Shown here one piece after another: positions 27,533 through 35,744 of a stretch of DNA of 64,000 nucleotides. Under the pieces are notes generated by a model. It did not search any database, was not told the DNA's origin, and saw only the letters and a program-made list of their open reading frames with translations. The translations under genes and the position numbers were made by a program. The stretch is from positions 1 to 64,000 of the forward strand of contig JAJDAH010000118.1 in the NCBI GenBank assembly GCA_029261965.1. The letters are read 5' to 3'. The DNA comes from Polyangiaceae bacterium (lineage in GTDB: Bacteria; Myxococcota_A; Polyangia; Polyangiales; Polyangiaceae). Each line of letters opens with the position of its first letter. Position 1 is the stretch's first letter.

Positions 27533-28726
27533 CTACGGCAGCTGATAGGGCCGGATCCCGCGGAGCGACACGCTGGTCACAGAATCGGGGAAAACTCGCA
27601 CGTCCGCGTATCCCAGCGTGACGAGCTTGCTCGTGTCCCCGTCGGGGATGAGCCCGGTCGCCGACACTCGTACTGGTCCCGGGTTCACGTCGAGCGCGGT
27701 GTAAAGGGCCGTGCGTCCGGTGCCGATGGTGTCGCGGTTCAAGTCCGGTAGCGGGTCGTCTTCGTCGGCGTTGAAATAGACGAGCGCGACGCGCGACGTC
27801 GACACGTCGACCGTTGCGTTCTGAATTCGCACGTTGCCACAGTCGTGCACCTCGCCGCCGATCACGCCCCGGCCGGCGGTGATGGTGCGCCCGATGGCGA
27901 CCGTGGGGATCGTGGCAAAGTCGTCCTCGGCCAGCGCGTTGACGTCGCGGTCGTACTCGTCCCCGACCAGGTCCGGGTCGTCCTCGCCGATGTACACGTT
28001 GTATGTATAAAGTGGCCGCCAGAGATCCGACGCCGTTGCGCCACTGGTCAAGATGACCAGCTCGGTTTCGGTGGGCACGTCGGGGTAGGTGTACTCACGG
28101 TTTTTCCTGTCGTCGACGCAGGTCGATACGTCCTCGAGCGATTCGGGGAACGTGGAATCGGTGACGACCGGCGTTCCCACGAGCTCACCGAGCGTGCCGT
28201 CGGTGGCAGCGTCGCCGGTGCGTTGAACCTTGAATACTTCGAGGCGAACACCGACGAGGTCGCAGCCGTTTGCGAAGCTCTTGACGACGCCCTTCATCGT
28301 CACCATTCGGGACGTGCCGCGCGCCGGCGGATCGTCGAAGCAGGAGAGGTCGGGCGCGCCCGTTCCGGAAAATTCCTTCGTGTCCGTCGTGCGCATCAAG
28401 TGCGGCTCGGGCCCGCGTCCTGGCTCGCCGACGAGCACGCAGCAGCTCTCGACGGGTCGGCCCGAAGCGCGCGAGCAGTCAGGTTCGACGTTCGCGCATC
28501 CCTGGTCGGCGCATGCCATGTCGTTCGCCGGGCGCCCGGTGTTGTCGCACACTCCCGGCCCGTTGCTCGTGAGGTCCGCAAACGGATTCGTGCCGCCGTT
28601 CGACCCGCCAGTCCCGTTGGATCCCCCGGTTCCGCCGGCGCCGTCGGAGCCCCCACCGCCGCACCCGAGCAGCAGCGCTCCGAGCGCCACTACGGGAACA
28701 AGTCTCAAGCAAAGAATTGGTCGCAT
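27533..28726 (-). CDS. Gly-rich-linker lipoprotein
   Basis: A 397-residue lipoprotein: signal peptide with 'GALLLGC', then a Gly/Ser/Thr/Asn linker with GGSNGTGGSNGG-type repeats, then a Cys-containing region ('CDNTGRPANDMACADQGCANVEPDC') and a beta-rich domain. It has a carboxypeptidase-regulatory or transthyretin-like flavour ('GVVKSFANGCDLVGVRLEVF'). Such surface lipoproteins are common in myxobacteria. ATG at 28726 begins the signal peptide. It converges on the SPOUT gene and is divergent from the TPR gene at 28933. Confidence 0.75.
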   Translation of the reverse strand: MRPILCLRLVPVVALGALLLGCGGGGSDGAGGTGGSNGTGGSNGGTNPFADLTSNGPGVCDNTGRPANDMACADQGCANVEPDCSRASGRPVESCCVLVGEPGRGPEPHLMRTTDTKEFSGTGAPDLSCFDDPPARGTSRMVTMKGVVKSFANGCDLVGVRLEVFKVQRTGDAATDGTLGELVGTPVVTDSTFPESLEDVSTCVDDRKNREYTYPDVPTETELVILTSGATASDLWRPLYTYNVYIGEDDPDLVGDEYDRDVNALAEDDFATIPTVAIGRTITAGRGVIGGEVHDCGNVRIQNATVDVSTSRVALVYFNADEDDPLPDLNRDTIGTGRTALYTALDVNPGPVRVSATGLIPDGDTSKLVTLGYADVRVFPDSVTSVSLRGIRPYQLP

Positions 28727-28932
28727 TCTGTACCTCGCTGCCCTGATGGGCCGGAAATCGCGAAAAATGAATCTGGACCCTCGGCCTGCCGTCTGATGGA
28801 GCAGTCGATGGGACTCTCTGACCCTCCGGAACCTACCGAAAAAAACGCCTACTCGCACGCTTTTGCCGGGGTCGGCCTGGGCCGGCCTATCGGTTGGCGG
28901 CGAGCCGAGCCACTCGGTAAAGTGCGCTAACG
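28727..28932. promoter_or_regulatory. Divergent intergenic region
   Basis: These 206 bp separate the lipoprotein gene (minus) from the TPR gene (plus). I find no convincing promoter pair, palindrome or small gene. An A-rich patch occurs at 28840-28850 (ACCGAAAAAAACG). Confidence 0.35.
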
Positions 28933-30243
28933 GTGCCGGGCGTGATGCAAGAAGGATGGGCGCGAGCGACGCGACTTCGGGTGCGATGGAGCGTGCTGAC
29001 TGCCATCGGCTTGTCGTTGGCCTTTCCCGCGCAAGCTGACTCGCACAGCGATCTCCGGAAGGAGGCGCGTCGGACCCCCAAGGATCCAGAAACCGCGCTC
29101 GACCTCGGGCGGCGGCTTCGGCACGCGGGGCTTTTTCGAGAGAGCGCCCACCTGCTCCAGCGCGCCTACCTGAACCAACGCAAGGTGTCCGCGGTCGCCG
29201 CGCTGCGCTTCGAGCGGGCGCGGGCGTTGATTGGCGACCAGAAGCAGAAGCACGCGCTGCGCGAATGCCAGCTCCTCGTCAAGGTCGAGCCGATCAAGGG
29301 CCACGCGTGCGTTGCAGAGGCTCAGCTCGTGTTGCGTCGCGCGAGCCTGGCTATCCCCGCGGCCGAGAAAGCGCTGTCGCTTTCGCCGAACGACTACGAT
29401 GCAAAGGTCGCATTCGCTCGGGCACTGTTCATGAAAGGGCAGCCGGGCCCGGCGAAGGACCGGTTCGACGAAGCAATCGCCATCGACACCAGCCGTCCGG
29501 AGGCGCACCGGTATCTCGGTGAAATGCTCGCCGCGTCCGGCGATTCCTCCGCTGCATTGTCGTCGTTGAAGAAAGCTCACCAGGCCGACGCTGGTGACCC
29601 CGAAATCGCGTTTGCTTTGGCCGAGGCACTGGGTGCGGATGCTGAAGCGGAGCGTCTGCTCGTTCAGGCGACCAAGATTCGGCCGACGTTCGGGGAGGCG
29701 CACGCGGCTCTGGGCAAGAAGTTGCTCGAGCGAGGCGAGCATTCCGCCGCGGAAACATCGCTCCGCGCGGCGCTCAAGATCGACGACAAACAAGCCGGTT
29801 GGCACGCGTTGATGGGCCGCTTGTTGCTCGATCTTGGAAAGCCCGACGAGGCGTTGGCCGCGTCGAAGAAAGCGCTGTCGATCGTCGCGAACAACGCTGA
29901 TGCGAAGCTGGTGGAAGCCGACGCGCTCGCCGCGAAGGGGCGCATCGACTTGGCCATCGAGGCCTACAGCCTCGCGGCGAGCTGGGCGCGGGCCAATCCC
30001 GCTCCACTCGTTCACGCTGCGGTGGCGATGCTTGCCGGCGGACGGCCGACCACGGCCCGCGCGTTCGCTGACCGTGCGGTCGCCGAGTTCCCCAAGTGGG
30101 GTCCGGCCTGGGAGGCGGCGGGCGACGTTTTCGCCCACCAAAAAGACAAGGCGAACGCGAAGAAGGCGTACCGAAAGGCGCTTCGGGGGCAGGGGCCCGT
30201 CGACAAGGCCGCCGTGAAGAAAAAGCTCGAGAAGCTCCGGTAG
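28933..30243 (+). CDS. Secreted TPR-repeat protein
   Basis: About 436 residues with an N-terminal hydrophobic signal ('VLTAIGLSLAFPAQA') and around ten TPR units of about 34 residues, seen in repeated Leu/Ala/Gly/Asp spacing such as 'AHRYLGEMLAASGDSSAALSSLKKA' and 'GWHALMGRLLLDLGKPDEALAASKKAL'. It is probably a periplasmic protein-interaction scaffold. GTG at 28933 or ATG at 28945 could start it. It is followed after 12 bp by an acyltransferase operon. Confidence 0.82.
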   Translation: MPGVMQEGWARATRLRVRWSVLTAIGLSLAFPAQADSHSDLRKEARRTPKDPETALDLGRRLRHAGLFRESAHLLQRAYLNQRKVSAVAALRFERARALIGDQKQKHALRECQLLVKVEPIKGHACVAEAQLVLRRASLAIPAAEKALSLSPNDYDAKVAFARALFMKGQPGPAKDRFDEAIAIDTSRPEAHRYLGEMLAASGDSSAALSSLKKAHQADAGDPEIAFALAEALGADAEAERLLVQATKIRPTFGEAHAALGKKLLERGEHSAAETSLRAALKIDDKQAGWHALMGRLLLDLGKPDEALAASKKALSIVANNADAKLVEADALAAKGRIDLAIEAYSLAASWARANPAPLVHAAVAMLAGGRPTTARAFADRAVAEFPKWGPAWEAAGDVFAHQKDKANAKKAYRKALRGQGPVDKAAVKKKLEKLR

Positions 30244-30255
30244 GCACGAGCGACC

Positions 30256-31122
30256 TTGCGCCTGCTCGATCATCGCGGGCCGTTGCTCCGGCGGTTGGCA
30301 TATCTCGGGTCGAGATATGGGCCGACGCCATGGGTGCGGTATAGCCCGGCCGCTTTCGGTTGGCTCTTCGCGGCGCTGCTGCCCGAGCCACGAATGCGGG
30401 TCCTCGGCAACCTACGCCGCATCCTCGGTCCTCGCACGCCGTGGGAAGAGGGCATCGATGTCGCCAGAACGTTCGGCGTGTACGCCCACTGTCTGACCGA
30501 GTCGCTCGGTTCGGCGCGGCCGGATGCCAAGGCCGCCGAGCGGCGAATTCGTGGCCGCGAGCATCTCGAGGCCGCCCTGGCTCTCGAGCGCGGCCTGGTC
30601 ATCGTCACCGCGCACACCGGCGGCTGGGATTTTGCGGCCAGTCTTTTGGGGGTCGACTACGAGCTCGACGTCGTCGTTGGCATGGAAGGCGAGGCGAGCC
30701 CTGCGGCGATGCGCGTCCAGGACGACATTCGGCGCAGCGCGGGGGTCAGCGTCGCCAGAGTCGGCACGACGCCTTTCGACGGATTGTCGCTCCTGCGGCA
30801 CTTGCGGCGGCACGGCGCCGTCGCCGTGCAACTCGACCGCCCACCCGCGCTCGGCCGCACGACGACCGTGCGTCTCTTCGAGGAGGACTTTCCCGCACCG
30901 GCGGGGCCTTTCGTCCTGGGCGCAACGGCGGGCGCTCCGGTAGTGCCCATATTCGTCGCGCGAAGGGGCTACTTCGACTACGAAATCGAGATCGCCCCGA
31001 TGATTCGGTTGGAACGAAAACCCTCACGCCAGGCAATTCGAGGCGCTGCGCAGGTCGCGGTGAATGAGCTGGAGCGCTTCGTGCGCGCCCATCCGACCCA
31101 GTGGTTTCAGTTCGGCGGATGA
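30256..31122 (+). CDS. LpxL/HtrB-family acyltransferase
   Basis: A 288-residue member of the lipid A biosynthesis acyltransferase family, which adds secondary acyl chains to lipid A or related glycolipids. The catalytic HX4D motif is H120-x4-D125 in 'TAHTGGWDFA'; 'QLDRPPALGRTTTVRLFEEDFPAPAGPF' and 'GAPVVPIFV' are family segments. No clear N-terminal anchor helix is seen, so it may be peripheral. The start is TTG. Its stop overlaps the DUF72 ATG as ATGA. Confidence 0.85.
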   Translation: MRLLDHRGPLLRRLAYLGSRYGPTPWVRYSPAAFGWLFAALLPEPRMRVLGNLRRILGPRTPWEEGIDVARTFGVYAHCLTESLGSARPDAKAAERRIRGREHLEAALALERGLVIVTAHTGGWDFAASLLGVDYELDVVVGMEGEASPAAMRVQDDIRRSAGVSVARVGTTPFDGLSLLRHLRRHGAVAVQLDRPPALGRTTTVRLFEEDFPAPAGPFVLGATAGAPVVPIFVARRGYFDYEIEIAPMIRLERKPSRQAIRGAAQVAVNELERFVRAHPTQWFQFGG

Positions 31123-31793
31123 GCGCTGGCGGGGAGGCCCGCAGTTTGGCACAACCCTTCGCGGTGGCCCTTCACATCGGTTGCGCGTCCTTGCGCGGCA
31201 GCATCGCCCGATATGCGCAGCGGTTCGACATGCTCGAGCTGCGAGCGGAGCTCGGCGCCTTGCCGCGGCCGCCACGCCTGAGGGAATGGGCTCGGCAGGT
31301 TGGCGACGATCTGATCTTCAGTGTGCGTTTGCCGGTCGCGGTTGCCGGCTTCGAGCCCGACGCGGAGCGGTCGCTCAGCTACGCGCTCAAAGCCGTCGAT
31401 GCGCTTGGGGCTCGTTTCATCGTGTTGACGACGCCCCCGGCGATTACGCCGACCTCGCGCAACTGCGATCGCTTGAACGAGTTGTGTCGGCGAATGGCCG
31501 GGGGACCGACCATCGCGTGGGAGCCGGGCGGCGTTTGGGAGACGACTCGTGCAGCCGAAGTCGCCGCCCAGATGGGTGCCGTGCTCGTTCGAGACCTGTC
31601 GGTGGACGAGCCGCCCCCCGGGCCCTTGATTTACACGCGTCTTTCGCGCCTCGGTGGCGGCGGTCGGGTGCGTCTTGCAGTCGCCGAGCGCGTGGGGCAC
31701 GCGATCGGCAGCTGTGACGATGTATTCGTGGTCATCGAGGGACAAGGGGCGGGCAAGGCCGCCGACATCATTCGCGCCGAGGCAGGAGCATGA
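31119..31793 (+). CDS. DUF72 (YecE-like) protein
   Basis: 224 residues with a TIM-barrel-like plan: 'HIGCASLRGSIARYAQRFDMLEL' near the start and 'DALGARFIVLTTPP' in the middle. DUF72 has no established enzymatic role. The usual 'YSRFHGR'-like C-terminal segment appears here only as 'IYTRLSRLG', so this copy is divergent. Four-nt overlaps with both neighbours place it firmly in a three-gene operon. Confidence 0.7.
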   Translation: MSAGGEARSLAQPFAVALHIGCASLRGSIARYAQRFDMLELRAELGALPRPPRLREWARQVGDDLIFSVRLPVAVAGFEPDAERSLSYALKAVDALGARFIVLTTPPAITPTSRNCDRLNELCRRMAGGPTIAWEPGGVWETTRAAEVAAQMGAVLVRDLSVDEPPPGPLIYTRLSRLGGGGRVRLAVAERVGHAIGSCDDVFVVIEGQGAGKAADIIRAEAGA

Positions 31794-32722
31794 GTGAGCC
31801 ATATGCGAGCGGAGGCAACGATCCGGTGGCAGCCGAGGCCACCGCGGACTACTTGCTGGACGGCGGCACGGCGGTTGGCGCGGTCGCCGCCGGCTACTTC
31901 GCCGCGGCTGGCGCTCACGCCGGCGTGCTGCTCGGCCCCGCGTCGATTCTGGTCGCCGGCATCGGTCTCGGCGCACGGGCCTTCGACGGTCGCTCTTGCC
32001 AGCCCGGCTTGGGCACCAAGCGGCCTCGCGGCTTCCAGGAAGGCGAAGAGGCCCCGGACGCCGCGAGGATAGCGGTGCCGTGCGCTGTGGCCGCGGTACT
32101 GGTCGCGCACGCCTACGATTCGGGGGACAAACTCGGCAAGATCCTCAAGGTCGGCATCTCCCGTGCGAGGAGCGCTGGGGCGGACGCTCGAGCGGCATTG
32201 TTGCGACGCATTCGAGTCGTGGGCGCAGCCGCGCTCGGCGAGCCGTCATTCATGCGCCCCTTGCTCCACGTCGCGGGTCCGAGCGAAGGCGGGTTGCTCA
32301 CTCCCGCCGATTTCAGCCAAGTACCCGAAATCGACCACGCTGCAGAGCGGCGTGAGGTCGCCGGCAAATCGCTGCTCGTCACCCCCTGGTCCGACGCCGA
32401 GCCCGACGATCCCGAGCAGTCGGCCGGTGTGGGATGTGTCGTCAGCGCCGTGGATCGTCGGGGAGTGTTTGCTGCGATCGCTTATCGCCGGGTTCTCGAC
32501 GGTCTGTTGGTCGACGAGTTGGAGCTCGAAGCGCCGGCGCTCGCCGTGCCGGTGTCCCGTGGGAAAACTCGCGTCAAGCCTGGCGCCAGGCTGGCCACCC
32601 CAGTTCCGGTCGCTTTCGAGCTGGACGGGGATGCTCCGATGTCCGCCCTGGCGGCGCCTTCCGCAGCTGGTGTGCACGCCGAGTGGCTGAAGTCCCCGAA
32701 AATCGTGGTGCGCCGAGGCTGA
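31790..32722 (+). CDS. Gamma-glutamyltransferase-like, catalytic Thr absent
   Basis: 310 residues that follow the gamma-glutamyltranspeptidase order. Residues 14-60 ('AEATADYLLDGGTAVGAVAAGYF') match the N-terminal 'GGNAvDAAvA' region; 94-130 ('AVPCAVAAVLVAHAYDSGDKL') match 'vPGxvaGlxxah'. Residues 214-232 ('VGCVVSAVDRRGVFAAIAY') align with the small-subunit start 'TTHxSVVDxxGNAVxxT'; 263-290 match the 'PGxRpxSSMxP' region. The nucleophilic Thr is Val214/Gly215 by this alignment, and the protein is about 60 percent of normal length. It lacks a signal peptide. It is probably a non-catalytic relative; the assignment is inferred from short segments. Confidence 0.55.
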   Translation: MSEPYASGGNDPVAAEATADYLLDGGTAVGAVAAGYFAAAGAHAGVLLGPASILVAGIGLGARAFDGRSCQPGLGTKRPRGFQEGEEAPDAARIAVPCAVAAVLVAHAYDSGDKLGKILKVGISRARSAGADARAALLRRIRVVGAAALGEPSFMRPLLHVAGPSEGGLLTPADFSQVPEIDHAAERREVAGKSLLVTPWSDAEPDDPEQSAGVGCVVSAVDRRGVFAAIAYRRVLDGLLVDELELEAPALAVPVSRGKTRVKPGARLATPVPVAFELDGDAPMSALAAPSAAGVHAEWLKSPKIVVRRG

Positions 32723-32756
32723 ACCCGAAGCTCACCGGTGCGTTGAAAGAGACGCC

Positions 32757-32984
32757 TCAGGCGATTTTCGCGCCGTGCCGTTTCGCGTAAGCCATCACGC
32801 CGATCTTGTCGATCGTGCGGAGATCTCGCGTCGTCACCTTGAGCGTGACGAATCGGCCGAGCTCAGCCACCCACAGTCGCCGCTGCTGGACATTCACGTT
32901 CTGCCAGCGCGGCGTCTTGATGTTCGAGTGGGAGACGTTGCGCGCGCGCATTCGCCTTTTGCCTGTGATGTCGCTCTTAGCCAT
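32757..32984 (-). CDS. rpmB: 50S ribosomal protein L28
   Basis: 75 residues, 'MAKSDITGKRRMRARNVSHSN' then 'NVQQRRLWVAELGRFVTLKVTTRDLRTIDKIG', the bL28 signature. No zinc-binding CxxC pair is present, so it is the zinc-independent form. It lies downstream of a membrane protein gene on the same strand, 20 bp away. Confidence 0.97.
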   Translation of the reverse strand: MAKSDITGKRRMRARNVSHSNIKTPRWQNVNVQQRRLWVAELGRFVTLKVTTRDLRTIDKIGVMAYAKRHGAKIA

Positions 32985-33004
32985 GGTCTCGAAGGGGCGC
33001 GAAG

Positions 33005-33907
33005 CTAGCTCATGGCCGACGGCTGTTCAACCGAATGGCCCGATTTTCGCGCTTCTTGGGCAAAATAGGCGGCAAGCAGCTGGTAACAGCCGAGGGCGGC
33101 CAGCGTAGCCGTCGCCCCCAGGGCCACCGCAGTTGCCGGATATCCGAGGGGGCCCGATTCAGCTCCCGCCAGCGGCGTGAGCTCCCTGGAAGCGATTTCG
33201 AGCGAGAGCGTCCCAAGAACCAAGCCCGCGGAGAGCGAGCCGCCGCCGGTGGTGCGCTCGTCCATGAAGCCGAACAGGCCACAGGTGACCGCCAAGACGC
33301 TCAGAACATGGCTCGCGCGCGCAATCAGTGGGGACGCGGCGTCGAGCACGGGAATGACCTGCATGCCGACGAACGGCAGACACGCGAGCAGTGCGAGCAA
33401 CAGGACTCGTCGCGCAGTGCGAAACGCGCGGTAGCGGGCGCGAAAAATGAGAGCGGCGGGGAGCAGCGTCATCGCCACGAACCGGGCGACGTCCCGCGCA
33501 ACCGCTCCATCGATGGCCAGTCCGGCCAGCGGCCCGGCGCCCCGAACGCCCAGCACGAACAAAGCGAGGCCGACCACGAGCGCGGTCCCCGCGCGCAGCG
33601 CGTAGGGGAACGGCAGTAGTGCCAGCGCACAGAGGGCGCCCGCAGCGGAATACGCGATGTTTGGCGCGAGAACTCGTGCTTCCGGCGACCCCAGTCCTGC
33701 TTGGAACGCAAAACCCAAAAGAGCGAGGGTCAGGGCGATGGCACCGAGCCAGAACCTCGCGGCCGTTCGACCCGGCTCGATGGGGGCGAGTTCCTCTCGC
33801 AGAACTTCTGAGGCCAGCACCGGCTTCTCCGGCTCGTTGACCGCACGATGGATGCCCGAGCTCGGCGCCCGGTCGACCCGGGCAGCGGAGGACTCACGAA
33901 CCATCAT
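33005..33907 (-). CDS. Polytopic membrane protein
   Basis: A 300-residue protein with a cytosolic N-terminus of about 50 residues and roughly eight hydrophobic segments ('WLGAIALTLALLGFAF', 'GTALVVGLALFVLGV', 'LLALLACLPFVGMQVIPVL', 'ATLAALGCYQLLAAYFA'). I do not recognise a family. Upstream of rpmB on the same strand, it may be cotranscribed with it. Confidence 0.65.
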   Translation of the reverse strand: MMVRESSAARVDRAPSSGIHRAVNEPEKPVLASEVLREELAPIEPGRTAARFWLGAIALTLALLGFAFQAGLGSPEARVLAPNIAYSAAGALCALALLPFPYALRAGTALVVGLALFVLGVRGAGPLAGLAIDGAVARDVARFVAMTLLPAALIFRARYRAFRTARRVLLLALLACLPFVGMQVIPVLDAASPLIARASHVLSVLAVTCGLFGFMDERTTGGGSLSAGLVLGTLSLEIASRELTPLAGAESGPLGYPATAVALGATATLAALGCYQLLAAYFAQEARKSGHSVEQPSAMS

Positions 33908-33962
33908 GGGTGCTCGAGAGCATGAGTGCCCAAGGAGCGTAGCCGAATGACGGCGTGGGCGC

Positions 33963-34772
33963 TCAAACCAAGCGGAGACCGCCGAGCTCGCGGACGAGGA
34001 CCCGGCAGAAACGTCGCACGTTCTCGAAGTCGTTCGGCTTTTTCTGGAGGGTCCGTTCGTTCATGTACAGCCTTCGACTGATCTCGAGCTGCAATGCGTG
34101 CACGCCCTCGCGGGGTCTACCGTAGTAAGACGTGCTGAAGCCTCCTCGATAGGGGTCGTCATGAGCCACGCTCCAACCCCACCGCGATCCGAGCGTCTCC
34201 GGAAGCTCGATGACGCTCGCGGCCGCCGTGGTTCGGCCTCGGCTGCCCGGAACCAAATCGGCACGAGCGGGATCCTGGTGCTGCGCCCTGGCTCGGCTGG
34301 GCATCGAATGTCCGCACAGGAGCACGGCGAAACCGAACTTCCGCCGCTTCGCCTCGAGCAGCTCCGCGAGCTTGGCGTGATATGGCCGATAGATCGTCGA
34401 GAGGCGTCGTTCGAGCTCGATACGAGAAATCGGCTCCCGCAGTGCAGGCTGCTCGTCCGTCGTAGTGCGCCAAATCAAGCCGTGGGGCGCGGCTCGAGCA
34501 GAACCGCCTTCGGCGGCCTGGCTGTCGACGTCGGTTTCGCCGCGGTTGAGATCGCAGACGTAGCGGCTGACGTGGGCGCAGAGCAACGACGCACCCTCTG
34601 CGGGCGCGTCTTGATAGAGCTCATCGACGAAGAGGTCGGCGTCGCGACCGAGCGAACGCACCGGAGCGACGAGTCTCGCCGTCGCTTCGGCGTCGAGCGC
34701 CAAACCGGCGTGCGGCACTTCGACGACCACTGGCGACTCGTCCCTCTGGGGCTCGATCACCGAAAAGTACAC
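33963..34772 (-). CDS. N-formylglutamate amidohydrolase
   Basis: 269 residues of the FGase family. Diagnostic segments are 'VVVEVPHAGLALD' near the start, 'RDADLFVDELYQ', 'CDLNRGETDVDS', 'LLCGHSMPS' and 'HALQLEISRRLYMN'. It releases formate from N-formylglutamate, the last step of one histidine-degradation route, or acts on related N-acyl amino acids. No other hut genes are nearby. The xerD stop lies 51 bp upstream of its predicted start region. Confidence 0.9.
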   Translation of the reverse strand: MYFSVIEPQRDESPVVVEVPHAGLALDAEATARLVAPVRSLGRDADLFVDELYQDAPAEGASLLCAHVSRYVCDLNRGETDVDSQAAEGGSARAAPHGLIWRTTTDEQPALREPISRIELERRLSTIYRPYHAKLAELLEAKRRKFGFAVLLCGHSMPSRARAQHQDPARADLVPGSRGRTTAAASVIELPETLGSRWGWSVAHDDPYRGGFSTSYYGRPREGVHALQLEISRRLYMNERTLQKKPNDFENVRRFCRVLVRELGGLRLV

Positions 34773-34823
34773 GACCCGAGATGTAGCAGGGAATCGCGTG
34801 CGACCGTACCCTGCGGAGGTGTA

Positions 34824-35735
34824 TCACCCCCGAGGGTGCGAACGTCGATGGGCCGCGCGGATGCGGTCGCGGCTCACGTGAGTGTAAATCTCCGTCGTCG
34901 TGACGCTGGCATGGCCTAGTAGCGTCTGCACACTTCGCAAGTCTGCACCACCGCTCAGCATGTGAGTCGCGAAGGAATGGCGGAGCTGGTGTGGGTGGAC
35001 TGCGCCGGCCAGCCCTGCGCTCGCCGCGTGGCGGCGGACCATCTTCCAGAACGCCTGGCGACTCAGCGCGCGGCCACTGGGGGACGGAAAGACGAGCGGG
35101 GACCGCTTGCGGTTGCGCTTCGATTGGAGTCGCACATCGTGTAGCTCGCGGGCGCTCAAGTACTCGTCGAGGTGCGACAGCGCAACTTCACCGAGCGGTA
35201 CCAGCCGCCTTTTCTCTCCCTTGCCGGTCGCGCCGACGACGCCTCGAGCAACGTCGATGTCTCCGATCTTCAGGTTGACGAGCTCGCTCACGCGCAACCC
35301 CGCGGCATAGGTCAGTCCCAGCATGGCGCGATCCCTCAGACCGCGGAGCTTGGTGGGGTCGGGTACGCTCAGGAGTCGGCTCATGTCCGACGCCGACAAG
35401 GGTTTGGGCAGCTTGCGGCCGAGCTTCGGAGCGGTCACCAATTGGCTGGGATCGCCGTCGATGGCGCCCTCTCGCACGAGAAACTTCAAGAACCCGCGAG
35501 CCGCCGACAGGTGACGCGCAGCACTTCGTGCGCCAAGCCCCGCGTCAGCAAGCTCGCCCATCCATCGTGTCACGAGCGCGAGGTCGATTCTTGCGGCGTC
35601 GGTTACCCCTCGCTCCGTCGCGAATGCCACGAAGCGACAGAGATCTCGGCCGTAAGCTGCGACGGTGTTCGCAGCCAGGCAGCGTTCGGTCCGGAGATGA
35701 TTCAGGTAGGCGTCGACGTGGTGGTCGAGCGGCAC
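34824..35735 (-). CDS. xerD: Tyrosine recombinase XerD
   Basis: 303 residues with an N-terminal SAM-like core-binding domain and a C-terminal catalytic domain. All active residues are visible: R148, K172, H249, R252, H275 and the nucleophile Y284. The end 'YTHVSRDRIRAAHRRSHPRG' resembles XerD more than XerC. It resolves chromosome dimers at dif with XerC under FtsK control. No dif-like site or integrated element is seen next to it, so a housekeeping role fits. Confidence 0.92.
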   Translation of the reverse strand: MPLDHHVDAYLNHLRTERCLAANTVAAYGRDLCRFVAFATERGVTDAARIDLALVTRWMGELADAGLGARSAARHLSAARGFLKFLVREGAIDGDPSQLVTAPKLGRKLPKPLSASDMSRLLSVPDPTKLRGLRDRAMLGLTYAAGLRVSELVNLKIGDIDVARGVVGATGKGEKRRLVPLGEVALSHLDEYLSARELHDVRLQSKRNRKRSPLVFPSPSGRALSRQAFWKMVRRHAASAGLAGAVHPHQLRHSFATHMLSGGADLRSVQTLLGHASVTTTEIYTHVSRDRIRAAHRRSHPRG

Positions 35736-35744
35736 GGACGAAGA

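Noticed and set aside
34824-35735. XerD-type recombinase considered as the integrase of a mobile element
   Set aside because: Length, C-terminal sequence and lack of neighbouring phage genes, direct repeats or a tRNA target all favour the chromosomal XerD.
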